Source: Oscarella lobularis (Eukaryota > Porifera > Homoscleromorpha > Homosclerophorida > Oscarellidae). From it: a DNA stretch of 64,000 nt. The DNA is taken from assembly GCF_947507565.1 (NCBI RefSeq), contig NC_089193.1:1360325-1424324 (forward strand). Direction: 5' to 3'. Below, one piece after another: positions 44,059 through 54,826 of the stretch; within the stretch, counting starts at the first letter, position 1, and each line of letters begins with the position of its first letter. A program made the position numbers and the translations under genes. The notes under the pieces are model-generated. The model was not told the DNA's origin and did no database searches. It worked only from the letters and a program-made list of their open reading frames with translations.

Positions 44059-45782
44059 ACAACTGCATTCAAAAGTTTTGCCTCGGCCAATGTCTGCTGC
44101 TCATCCGTGAGCTCTTTGTTCGGAAACGTCGTCATAAGCACGTAATTCGACCCCGCGGGAGAAGAACTAAAGCAAGAACGATTTTTTCTGTATAAAAAAT
44201 TACCATATCTATGCAGCTTACCTGTCCACAACCGCCCTTATGTCTCGTATACAATGACTGTGATTGAATTTCTGCACCAGTCTAGAAGAAGGAATACTAT
44301 TTGAGAGATACGTGGGCCCTATAAAGGAACCTGGATCCGTTTCCCAGTCGAATCTGTATTGTAGTGATAGGCTGGGACTCGTCCACGTGCACAGAAGAAA
44401 GCGGATTGACAGGAGCCTCAGCTTGAGGCGTCGGCACCGAAGACACAACATCAGGAACTGGACTAGAGAAAAATAATAATAAAAAACATGACTATAATAT
44501 AATCATTACTATTACCTTCCAAGTTTGTGGCCTTCTCCTCCGAATGCCTTCAGCGTCTTCTTCGGCGGCGCGTAGTTCTCCTGCCTTCGATCTTCCACGT
44601 TGAGATCGACTTCGTCTCCCTGGGCGGCGGCTATCAATTCCTGAGGAATCATCCTGGAGAAGTGTGAACGATATCTTCAACGGTTTTATTTTATATCTGC
44701 TTATTACCCTCTGGCTACGTTGTGAAGGAACAATCGATCCGCGTCCGTGCTTCCGTCTCTCAGTGGACCGTCGTCAACGGTGAACCCGTTTTGCCAAAAT
44801 CTCAACGTTTGTCTGATCTAATAGGGAGAAAAAAATTCACCTAATAGAGTCCCGCTTCTACAAGTCCCAACTTACCTGTCCCTGCTTGGAAGCGGACGCC
44901 AACGGTTCGCCCACGATTTTCACGGTATCTCCTTCTGTCTCGCCAAGGCGATACCCTAGGAGACGACGATAAGACAAATATATGAGCTAATAGATTCTTC
45001 TTCTTCTTGTTACCAGCTCCTCTGAATGCATTCGATTTTGCCGCCGCTTGTTGACGCATTTCTTCCTCTCGCTCTTCGTCCTCTAGCGTCTTCGCACCCT
45101 GCCTATAGTCGACCGTATTGAGACAAAGACACTGAGACGAGATCCTTTTACTTTTTTCCAGCGTCGAAAACCGCTTGAGCCATGCTCTTCGGATCGGCCT
45201 TCTTCCGCGGTGGACCCGATATCATCTGCCCACTAGAACACCCATAGATAAATCAGGATGCCTAACTCTGTACGTACACGTACTATACATTGTATAATAA
45301 GATATCTCTAATACCTATTTTCACTATACAGTCTCTTTAGGGACTGCGTTTTTTACCTTCTTTCCGATCCGCCTGCGAAGAATTCTTGTCCGCGTCGATC
45401 ATCGTCCGAGTCGGAATCGTCCTTCTGAGCGAGTATGTCTCGCATCGAGCGAAATCCGCTTCGTTTCGGCTCGTCTCGAGACGGCTTCGATTTCGACGGT
45501 AGATCGGGCTGAAGCGACTCGAAATCGAAGGCCGTTCTATTGGAATTTGTACGATCGACTCACTTGAGGTTCTTCGGTCGGCTCGGGATGATCGCCGGCG
45601 TAGAAGGTGTCCAACGATCGCTAGGCGTTGTCCGTTTAGCTATTTTTCGCGATTTGGACGCGATTTCTGACGCCTACCTGCATTTCCCAGTTCGAGGACT
45701 CGAGATAGAACTTGGCACGAGCCTCGTCGACGCCCGTTATCGACTGGAAGTGCGATATTAGATCGGTTTTTTCGTCCGACAT
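44040..45782 (-). CDS. NSFL1C: p97/VCP adaptor p47 (UBA-SEP-UBX protein)
   Basis: Cofactor of the AAA ATPase p97 in Golgi and ER membrane fusion. Start at 45782. Seen in order: a UBA-like domain (exon 45678-45782), exon 45564-45620 (SLDTFYAGD), exon 45357-45536 with [10 protein letters not shown], exon 45152-45232 with GPPRKK, then [10 protein letters not shown], a SEP domain ([17 protein letters not shown], then [18 protein letters not shown]), [11 protein letters not shown], and a UBX domain with [29 protein letters not shown] and a C-terminal NAVVVQRYK. The order and linkers match vertebrate p47. The gap between exons 2 and 3 is only 27 bp and the phases there do not close, so that junction is uncertain. 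The stop codon lies inside a palindrome. Confidence 0.94.
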
Positions 45783-45859
45783 CTTTTCCGCCCGTCAGCC
45801 GTCGCGCGCGTGCGCCTGTGACGTCAAGAGGCACGTGGAGCACACATTTATTTTTCGGT

Positions 45860-48800
45860 TCATATTTCCGTAACAGTACTGCAGTCTGGCTTCTCCATTT
45901 CCTCTTCTATGTTGAACTGCTTCTTCTTCAAGTCAAAATAATTCCTTATTTCTGTCAGGGCATCTTCCAGGCGAACGACAATATCCCCAAAGCCCGGCCT
46001 ATCATCTGGCTCCATCATCCAACAGTTGAGCATCAGATCAAATCTAAAACACATTATAAAATCCGTCTGCAAAATTCCCAAGCTTACATTTCTATAGGGC
46101 ATGTATCCGGTTTCCGCAGTCGACAACCCGACTGCAAAAATGAAATGATGTCTTGATTGCACTGGCCAGGATAAGGAACCATGGCCAAAGTCATCACCTC
46201 CCACATCGTAATACCGTAGGACCACTAGACAAAAAAGTCTGAAAATTAACATCGCACCACATACATAATTCACGCGTATACCACGTCTGACTTGAAGGTG
46301 AAAACGAAATCAATAAGGCTCTCTAATGCCATCCAGCGAATGGGAAGACTGAGCACCTGATTCATACGATAGTAGTCCTTGCCCTCCTTCATCGCACGAG
46401 CCAAACCGAAATCGGCGACTTTCACTTCCAAATTCCAGTTAATCCTACGTGAAAAAAATCAATGACTACGCATTCGACGCAAGAACCCACGCACATGCAA
46501 TTCCTAGCGGCCAAGTCTCGATGAACGATTCCGTTGCCGGCAATGTATTCCATTCCTTTAGCAATCTGATGGCAAAATTTGACCCGGTCTACAACCGAAA
46601 CCTCCTAAGGAAAAAAAATCAGTGTAAGAGTAAACGTCGCAGAGAATTTCCCCTACCGCTTGTAATAGATCTATTTTCCGCTGCTGATCGGGCAGGTGAA
46701 AATGAACGCTTGCTCGTCGTCCGAGACGACATCGACGAAGATAATTCTTCAGGTCGCCCAATTCCATGTAGGGAAGTATAACGAGCGGCGACGTGTGCCG
46801 AACGTTGGCCGGATCGTCGGACCAGCACAGGCCGTAGAGTTCCATGACGTTGGGATGGCGAAAGGCTCGCATTTGCAAGCCCTCGCGAACTAAATCATTT
46901 ACGTCCTTCTGATCCATAGCATCTAAAAACAAAAAACCTTTAATAAGACGCGCAAAATATATTGATTGATTTATCTACCGTGGACAGATTTCATTGCCAC
47001 GTTCTTGACCGCGTCCATAATCCCTTTGAAAACTTCACCGAAATTTCCTACGAAAAAAGCGAATCTAGCTCTAAGCCGATTTCTCTCAAAGGCACGTACC
47101 TTGTCCTATTCTTTCTTCGATTTTGATTCGTTCTGGTTCAATGAGTACGGAGTTGATTTCTCTCACGATATCACTGTCCCAGTAGGTGAAGACGGTGCCG
47201 CGAGCGTCTGATTCAATCGGCTGTTGCAGCTGTTCGACGTAGCGATGAGACGGACCGCGATAGAGTTCCGTCTGATCTGGAGGATTCGATGACGAAGCCG
47301 GCCTTCTCGACTGATACTCGACGACTGCTATTAGAACGAAGAGCGTGACGATGTTCGGAAACGTAGAAAGAGCGATGAGAAAGACGCTTCTGTTCGACGA
47401 AGACCAGAGTGCAAGTCCAACGCATGACGCGTGCGAAACGGCGAGGAGACCGGCTAGCGTTGCTATCGCTTTGGGATGACGAAAGGCGTTGATTTTTTTG
47501 GGCATCCAGAGGAGAATAGCCGAGCCCGTTGTCATAATGACGTTGATGAAGTAGGACGCTACGATTAGCGCTTCATCTCGGTAGAAGCAGACGAAGACGA
47601 GTAGGATTGTCTCCGCGAGAACGATAGCGAAATACGAGGCAACCTTGTAAGAAAATCGGTCAAAACAGCCGCCGATTTGATGCAGAAGAAGTTGAACGAA
47701 AATCGCCGCAAAGACGCCGATCGACGCGAGATTGATGGCGAAGTGAAACCACGATTCGTCGACGGAGCGACACGTAAAAACCGACGTGCAAAGGAGAACG
47801 GAAACGGAAAACGAAACGACGGTGACGAGAACGAGAAGAAGACCGCCGACGGAAAAGACGACTTTGTTAACGAACGACGACCAGCCCAACTTGTGAACGC
47901 TGTAGAGAGCGACGAAAAGATGAAGCAGAGCGATGAGACCGGGTAAAGTGAGAAAAACAAGACGTTCTTCGGAGCAGCGTGACGCAGACGTCGGCGGCGA
48001 TTCTGTTTGATGATGATGATCATCACCATCAGGAATCCAACTGGATGTCGCCGCCACTGTGGGAGTCGCCACCGTGGAACAGACCTTTGACCAGGTATAG
48101 TTTCCCAGTCTACTCAATGAACCGTTTCCCGCATTGAAGTCCCATCGTCCGACGAGTACGCTCGACGTTCCGTTGAGCAAGAGCGCGTCGTACGTCCAAT
48201 CGACTCGCTGCGTCCACGCCGCCGCTGCCGCCGCCGCCACCGCGGGCGCGCGAACGATACCGACTCGCACGCGCTCGCCCGTCCAACTCGTCACGTTCGT
48301 CGTCGTCGTCGTCTGCAAATTCGTTTTCGGATCGAGAAAGAACTTCTCGCGCGTCGAGAAATAGATGCGACTATTCGGCGGATTGGCGCGACGAAATTCT
48401 TTTGCGTACGACGACAGAAGAAAGACGGCGTCGATAATCGACGCCGCTTGATAATTCCGCAATATCGGCCTCTCGACGAGCGACAGCGCCGACGAATTAT
48501 CGCACGTACCCGCCGCAATATCGCAGTCAAAATAGTCCTCCCAAAACGCCTTTAGAAAAGGATTTCGTCTCATCGTCTCCGTCGAATTGGCTCGAATCGA
48601 ATTGAAGTGCCGCTCGAAAGCGTCGATTCCTTCGTTCGCCGTTCGCAGCGCGACGAACGAGCGAGCGAGCGACGACGCGTTGACGACGATTTCGTACAGG
48701 TCGTCCGCTTCGGACGGTTCGCCCCAGAAGTCGCCGACGAGAAATCGAAACGCGTCGCGATTCGCTCCGAGCGCCGTCGTCGGCGACGCGTAGGCGGCGA

Positions 48801-49713
48801 AAAATCGTCGAGCGTACGAAACGGAACCGAGAAAAACGACGGGACGCTCGGGCGTCAAACCGATGTCGTACTCCCATAATTGACGAACGCTCGGCCAAAT
48901 TTTCACGTCGTCGTCGTCGTTTCGTCGTCGTCGTCGTCGCCCTAGCAACCGTGCCGTTTCGCGTTCTCGATAGAACTTCGCGTCGATTTCGCATCCGCGT
49001 TCTCTCGTCGCACGACGAAACTCGGCGACGCTCTCTCGTCCGCAATTGTCGTCGCTCGTCACCACGGCAACGGCTCGCCAACCGGCCGCCGTCGCAAAAT
49101 CGACGACGGCGCGACTTTGAAGTAGACACGATTGCTGAACGTAGACGAGCGTTTCGCCCAATTTCGTCGCGTAATCGTCGAGAAACGGTTCGTCGAGAAA
49201 GGGAAGGACGCCGCGCCGTCGCGTCGTTTCCGCACCGTCGGCGATCTCGCGATAGAGCCGTTCAATATTGAACTTATCGATTCGATTTGATCCGACGCTG
49301 TAGTAGGGTCCAATGAGGGTTGCGATTACTCCGTTATCAGCGTTTAGAGATTTCGCTTGTTCGACTGGACAGGCGGTGTGCAGTTGGCCGCACGTGTCCC
49401 ATATGGCGTAGCCCATCTCAGTCTTCGTTGCGGCGAAAACGAGCGCTTCGACCTGTTCGACGGCGTAGCGATGAAACGCCGGTTTCGTCGACGGATCGTT
49501 CGTCGTGCACTGCGTTTGACCGTTGATCGCGTTCACGCGCTGTCGATGAACGGAAAAGAGACCGCCGACGCGTATGGGACTTTGATCGGGCGAGACGAAG
49601 CGTTCGTGGTGTCGACACGAATTGTCGAGTCCGGAAACGACGACGAAAACGACCGAAATTGCGAGCAGACGAAATCGCAATTGCATACATTGACCTTGAA
49701 GATATTTCCCCAT
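45860..49713 (-). CDS. Seven-transmembrane (class C GPCR-like) receptor fused to a cytosolic tyrosine kinase
   Basis: Exons 47100-49713, 46979-47047, 46657-46922, 46495-46604, 46284-46444, 46088-46224 and 45860-46043, about 1,180 residues. The first exon encodes a signal peptide ([19 protein letters not shown]), a periplasmic-binding-protein-like ligand domain starting [12 protein letters not shown], then seven hydrophobic helices from about 47970 down to 47330, with no obvious cysteine-rich linker, as in GABA-B-type receptors. It then runs through one strong donor into a kinase domain: glycine loop [15 protein letters not shown] lysine, HRDLAARN (tyrosine-kinase signature), VADFGLA, IRWMALE in place of APE, and [11 protein letters not shown]. 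Exon 46284-46444 is two bases out of phase just after WMALE (near 46320), so as written the kinase is frameshifted there unless splicing differs. Start could be 49713 or 49686. Confidence 0.85.
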
Positions 49714-49967
49714 TGGACGGCTCGGACGTCGAATTTTTTCAAGTGCGAGTGAGAGACGCTCCGCACAGCTCTCAAACTGGATTCGAGTGGATTGTTCGTG
49801 ACGCGCAGACACGCAGCAAAGTTTGTACACGCATTGAAAGGGCGTGGGGCGGCGCGAGATCAAGACGACGCTCAGCCGCAGGTTAGTCAACACGGCTCTA
49901 TGATAAAAATACGCCTAGCCACTAAAGAGCTCACCACTAAAAAAACTAAGAAAACACCGAGAAATGT
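49714..49967. other. Short same-strand gap between the TIR-MBT and receptor-kinase genes
   Basis: 254 bp separate the stop of the upstream gene (49968) from the receptor start. The receptor frame stays open 5' to an acceptor-like sequence near 49905, so part may be a 5' exon. Confidence 0.5.
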
Positions 49968-52914
49968 TCATAATTGAGTCTCGTTAAAAAGATACCTAGG
50001 AGCGGCGACGACGCCCGGCATTTTCAAGTAGTCGTTCCAACTGAAGCCGCTGCTTCCTGCAAAAAAGAAAAGGCTCACAGGTAATTTAGTTATAAGCCCC
50101 CATATGGACGTATTTATCTTTGGGGGCCCTTGGCGCTACAAAGGGGATCGATTTCTATACGTGTACGTCTCATTGCCTCTGGGTGCTTGCAGCTTTCTTC
50201 CGCGCTCGTCGCACCAGCCGACGGGATGAAGGGACGCGCTCGTCGACTCGCACCAATAGTCGTACTTCTCGCTCCACCCGTCGAAGTGTACCCTCACGCG
50301 CGATCCGTCGATCGTCGCGATCGTCGCGACGCACACGAGACCGGGATTCCGTTCGTCTCTCGCCTCCAACTTCATTCCCTCCCGAAAGACCCCGCCTTGA
50401 GGCTGGACGCACTGACTCTAAGGAGAAACTCCTATATAATCGCCTTCTAAAAAGTGGCAGTGCTACCGGATGAAAGAGACTCTCGGGAGCAGCTACGAGA
50501 TTCTTTGACTTCAAATAGTCTTGCCAGTTGGTAAACGAACCGTCTATAATTTAAAATAAAATTTTCTCATCGTAAGCGTGAATGATTCTATTCCATTGTT
50601 ACCGGGAGGTCTACGAAGAGTGACGTTTGATTTCTTGCACCAGCCTATGGGATGAATGTCGAGCGACGTCTGATCGCACCAGTAGTCGTAGTCGTTCGAC
50701 CAGCCGTCGAAGTGAATGCGCAGACGATGGGCGTCGACTTCGGCTACCGTGGCAACGCAGACGAGCGTCGGATGCTTGCGATCGAGCGCCTCGAGACGCA
50801 TGCCGGGACGAAAGGAGCTGTAGAACGGATGCGACGACTTGGCCGGCGAAGCGCCGAGAAAACTTCGCTGTTTCTACAATAATTGAGTTTTTAATTTGTC
50901 CTGCCAATCTAGAGCTCTCTCGCCTTTGAGAAAAGCCGTTTTGGCGCTGCAACGGCTTGCTGGGATTTAAGGTACTGTCCCCAATCAAACGCTTCCAATG
51001 ATATGCCTAATAGAAGGGCAACTAGTGGCCAAGGACTTCCGACTCTAATTTCTCCTCTTATAGGAACTATTTTCACTGGATCTCTTTATGTAATTACTAG
51101 TTAAGCTCCTTGTCTGTGCACAACTATTCGCTCTTTAGAGAATGCTAACAAACCGTTGATGAAAAGGACAGCGATACTTAAGCTAATGATCTGTTCGCTC
51201 TGGAGACGTTTCAACTGCGCTATTATAGCCTATTTCTACTGTGTCCCTAGGGGTCTTTACTGATTACACCTATTCTTCTCTGCTCGCGTTGTTGTTCTTA
51301 CTTGGCGGAGGTTGTAGCTTGTGCTTGTGCTTCTTGCACCAACCCACCGGATGAATGTCGAGGCTCGTTGACTCGCACCAATAATCGAACTTGTCTGACC
51401 AGCCGTCGAAATGAATTCTCAGGCGATTGTCGCGAATTTCTGTTATCGTGGCAGCGCAGACGAGCGTCGGATGTTGACGATCTTTCGCCTCCAATCGCAT
51501 GCCCGGCTCGAAGCAACGACTAGAAAAATGCGACGAGGAACGAACGGGACAAGGAGGACCAATCGATCGTTGTTCCTAACGAAAAAACAGCACTCTCAGT
51601 ATTTAATTAAAGTATACGCGTTTTGTGAATTTTTACCAAAGTGAAAAGGTTTTCTGGCGCAGCACTACCGCCAATTTTTCTAAGATAGTCCCCCCAAGAG
51701 AACTCTCCTACCCAATCTGTACGCAATTCATCGTCATTTAGTTTTAATTTAAAAAGATTCGCTCACTCACTCTTCGGAGACTCTAATTTGTAGCCGTATT
51801 TCTCGCACCATCCGACCGGATGAATGTCCTGACTCGACGGTTCGCACCAGTAGTCGTATTTTTCCGTCCATCCATCGAAGTGAATCAATAGGTGACCGTC
51901 TTGGATTCGGCTGATTGCTGCCACGCACACCATCGACGGATGCTTGCGATCTCTCGCCTCCAAATGCACGCCAATTTCGAACGACGATAAGGATAACTTT
52001 GAAACTAGGTAGCGAATTATTAATTGATTAATAAAAAGATGAATATTTAGGTACATTTTTCTGTTGATCCACTGCTGTCGGACTCCTCCGTGTCACTGAA
52101 GTCGCTACTGCAGCTGCTGCTTGTACCGACACTACTAGTAGTTGACATCATTTCTTTATCCATGGGTGGAGCACTAGGAACGGAAGCTTGATGTTCAGTA
52201 GTGTCCCTGCTCCACTGCTTCTCATTCTCCTCAACTGGATAGAGAGATGAGTACGGCGGAGGAGTCTGCTCTTTGGTGTCTGGTGCTGCTACAGCACTAT
52301 CCGAACTATCACCGGCTAACCCTGAGAGAAACGTAACCCCAGTAAAGAACCAGTACTTCTCATAGTGACTCTAAGCTCTGGAAAATGACTAGGTATATAG
52401 ATCTCTCTCTATATATATATACATATACCAACTACGAAATCGTCAACTAGTATACATTTTACTGACCATGCTTCACTACTGTCCTACCTTGCGCTTTCAA
52501 TCCTTCGATCAGTTTCTGCAGACTTTGATTGTACTCGTCGACGTGCGGTCGAAACATGGTCCAATTGATGCCCGAAACGACGTACTTGACGCCGCGCGCG
52601 CGTTCGCTCGTCGACAAGTCGATGTCCTCGTAGAAAACGGGAAAAATCGCTTTTCCGTCCGCATCCGCCGTGTACAGTTCGCTCTTGCAGAAGCGCGATT
52701 CGACGTACTTTCGCGTGATTACGGCGATCAGAGCGAGGCAATTGTGCAGGCCGTTGCCGATTGCCTCGTGCCAATCCGATCCGGCGGCTATGTTCTTCTG
52801 ATCGAGCCACACGTCGATGTCGTGTCGTTCTAGGTCGGCGGTGAGTCGACACACGAAGTCGGTCACCTCCTTTTCGCGCCCGTAACTGAGAAAGACGAAA
52901 TTTCGCTGAGACAT
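49968..52914 (-). CDS. TIR domain fused to four MBT repeats
   Basis: Ten exons join in frame and sum to exactly 681 codons: 52488-52914, 52055-52321, 51771-52004, 51637-51716, 51302-51575, 50924-51006, 50603-50873, 50467-50543, 50177-50417 and 49968-50056. Exon 1 is a TIR domain (NFVFLSYGREKEVTDF, DQKNIAAGSDWHEAIGNGL, SRFCKSELYTA with the glutamate that is catalytic in NADase TIRs). Exon 2 is a Ser-rich linker with PPPY. Then four MBT cores with near-identical signatures (LEARDRKHP..VCVA, IHFDGW.EKYDYWC, DIHPVGWC), linked by arms of the type FSWGDYLRKIGGSAAPENLF. MBT repeats read methyl-lysine on histones. Introns after 50924 and 50177 need GC donors. I know of no described TIR-MBT protein, but cannot search. 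Confidence 0.88.
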
Positions 52915-53072
52915 ATCCGGGACGGACGGCTCGAGGGAGCACCACGTGGTTCAAATCCCCGCAACAATGCCTAAGGCGGGGTTGCGCGCGTGATCCGATA
53001 GTCAACGAGACGCCGCGTCGTCGCCTTCGTCTTGGCGTTGATCCAGCGGATTCCAGCCGCTCGTCGCAGAGC
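52915..53072. promoter_or_regulatory. Shared bidirectional promoter gap, TIR-MBT / Rab11-FIP
   Basis: 158 bp between two divergent start codons. Contains a CACGTG E-box at about 52942-52947. Function inferred from layout only. Confidence 0.5.
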
Positions 53073-54694
53073 ATGTCTACGTGGGTGCCGACGCATTTTC
53101 AAGTCACCGGTATGATCCCGTGTACCTACAAACCGCAAAAACGAATACAATTCGCGTCCTCTTCTAACCTCCCAGTTCATCGCGCTCGAAATCTCATCGG
53201 AAAAGGAAAAGGAGGTGAGAAAAACGCAGTGCCATGCGTCCTTCCCGACCGCGACGCGAAAAGAATTTTAAATATCCTAAACATACGAAGCCCTCTACGC
53301 GTTTTTTACGACCGCGCTTTCCCCGCAGGCACGAATAATGCATTCGTTACAATGCAACTCGGAAAGGAACGCTTCCAAACGTCGGTAGCGAAGGAGCGAA
53401 AGTATCCAGAATGGAGCGAAGAATGTGAATTGTATGAGTAGCAAGGGTGTGTGCGTGTACTGAATGTAACATAAGGTTTCCCTTCGCCCGCGGACTTCCC
53501 TACGTAGCGCGCTTACCTCTCTCCCTTTTTCCCGCCCTTGAGATCGATCCAAGGAATGGACGGCGTCGTCGTTTTGACCGTCTGTCATCGCAACAAGCTC
53601 ATCGACGAATTTCTCGGTCGACTCGACTTGCCGCTCGTCGATTTCAATCGCTACGATCCGCCGAAGAAGCGCTGGTATCGCCTCCACCACAAACCGGGCA
53701 AAGCGGACGTGAAGGATCGCGGCGAACTCGAAGTGGAGGTGCGATTCTTGTCGATAACGAATTCGGAGGCGAAAGCGTCGACGACGAAAGGAAATCGACT
53801 CACGAGAGGCGTCTCCAGCGCCGTCGACGTCGTTCGCGGTTTGAAACGATCGCGTTCGGGCGCCGGAGCTCCGCTTTCTTCGTCGCCGCCGACCGATTTG
53901 AATCGATCGATCGAGGACGTGCTCAAGGACATGAAAGACGAGCCGGATGTGCCGACGCCGCCCGGCAGTAGTCCGGACGTAGATCGAAAGTGGGGAGAGG
54001 AGATGGACTTGTCTTTTGAAGTGGGTGACTATTGATTGATTTGCGCATGCGTGACGTCATTTGATTTTTTGGAGCGTAGGAGTCGCCGCCGTTGAAGGAG
54101 AGTTTCGAGGGATCGCCGTCGGTGCTGAGGAAGACGGGGGCCGGGCAGAACGGTCACGCGAGGAGCGATTCCGATGAATTTGTTGTTCCTCTGAGGGAGA
54201 AGAAGGTCGTTCCTATAGGAGAACATAAGAAGAGACGACACTCTTTTCATGCAGGTCGACCAGTAGCAATAGATTAAAATACCTTGTCCTTGATATCTTT
54301 GCTGCGTAGTGGCTGGCTCGATTCTAGCTTTTGCATCGGCAAAGATTCGTGGCAATCAAAGCGAATCTTCTAAAATCAGCGAGGAGCCAAGTGACGAATA
54401 TGAAGCATTGTCTCACTCAGTAAGAGAGATATCTTGGGAGAACCCCTCTGACTTTTTCTCTAATCTTAGGAACTTCTCAAAGTTGCTATACAGCACAGAG
54501 AGGAGCTCGAGAGAAAGGACTCTGAAATGAAAGAGCTGAAAGCCTATGTAGACAAGGTATTGATTACTATCATGGAGAGAGCGCCACACTTGCTTGAAGT
54601 TGGGAGTTCCGGTGAAGAAGGACTGCCACGGCCTAGCGATTTTGCTCTGAAGGCAAAATCTGCACGAAAGCGAACCAGTGCCTGGAGAAAGTAG
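53073..54694 (+). CDS. Class I Rab11 family-interacting protein
   Basis: Links Rab11 to membranes in endosome recycling. Seven exons in phase: 53073-53109, 53176-53214, 53329-53431, 53543-54020, 54080-54254, 54310-54419 and 54470-54694. Seen: an N-terminal C2 domain starting MSTWVPTHFQVT and running through RARNLIGKGKG, KYPEWSEECEL, LIDEFLGRLDLPL and KKRWYRLHHKPGK, the same order as vertebrate RAB11FIP1/2/5; a low-complexity middle; and a C-terminal Rab-binding coiled coil (ELERKDSEMKELKAYVDKVL) followed by ITIMERAPHLLE. Stop TAG at 54692-54694. It is equally related to RAB11FIP1, 2 and 5, so I give no symbol. Confidence 0.92.
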
Positions 54695-54826
54695 AACAGA
54701 CGATGTACAGTACATATATATACAGTATATACATAATGCTTTTGTTATACCGTTATTTTATTTGTGTTGTTATGGTAATTTTTGGATCACGAGATATTCT
54801 CACTTGAGTAGAGCAGAGTAGAGCTC

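Noticed and set aside
48527-49271. Long Arg-rich frames on both strands within the receptor exon
   Set aside because: Shadows of the receptor ligand-binding domain in other frames; no domain match.
49714-49905. In-frame extension of the receptor gene upstream of 49713
   Set aside because: No ATG in the extension, and the signal peptide at 49686 would become internal, so the extension is more likely leader sequence or chance.
52944-52960. GGTTCAAATCCCC looks like a tRNA B box
   Set aside because: No A box or cloverleaf stems are found upstream within the usual distance on this strand.
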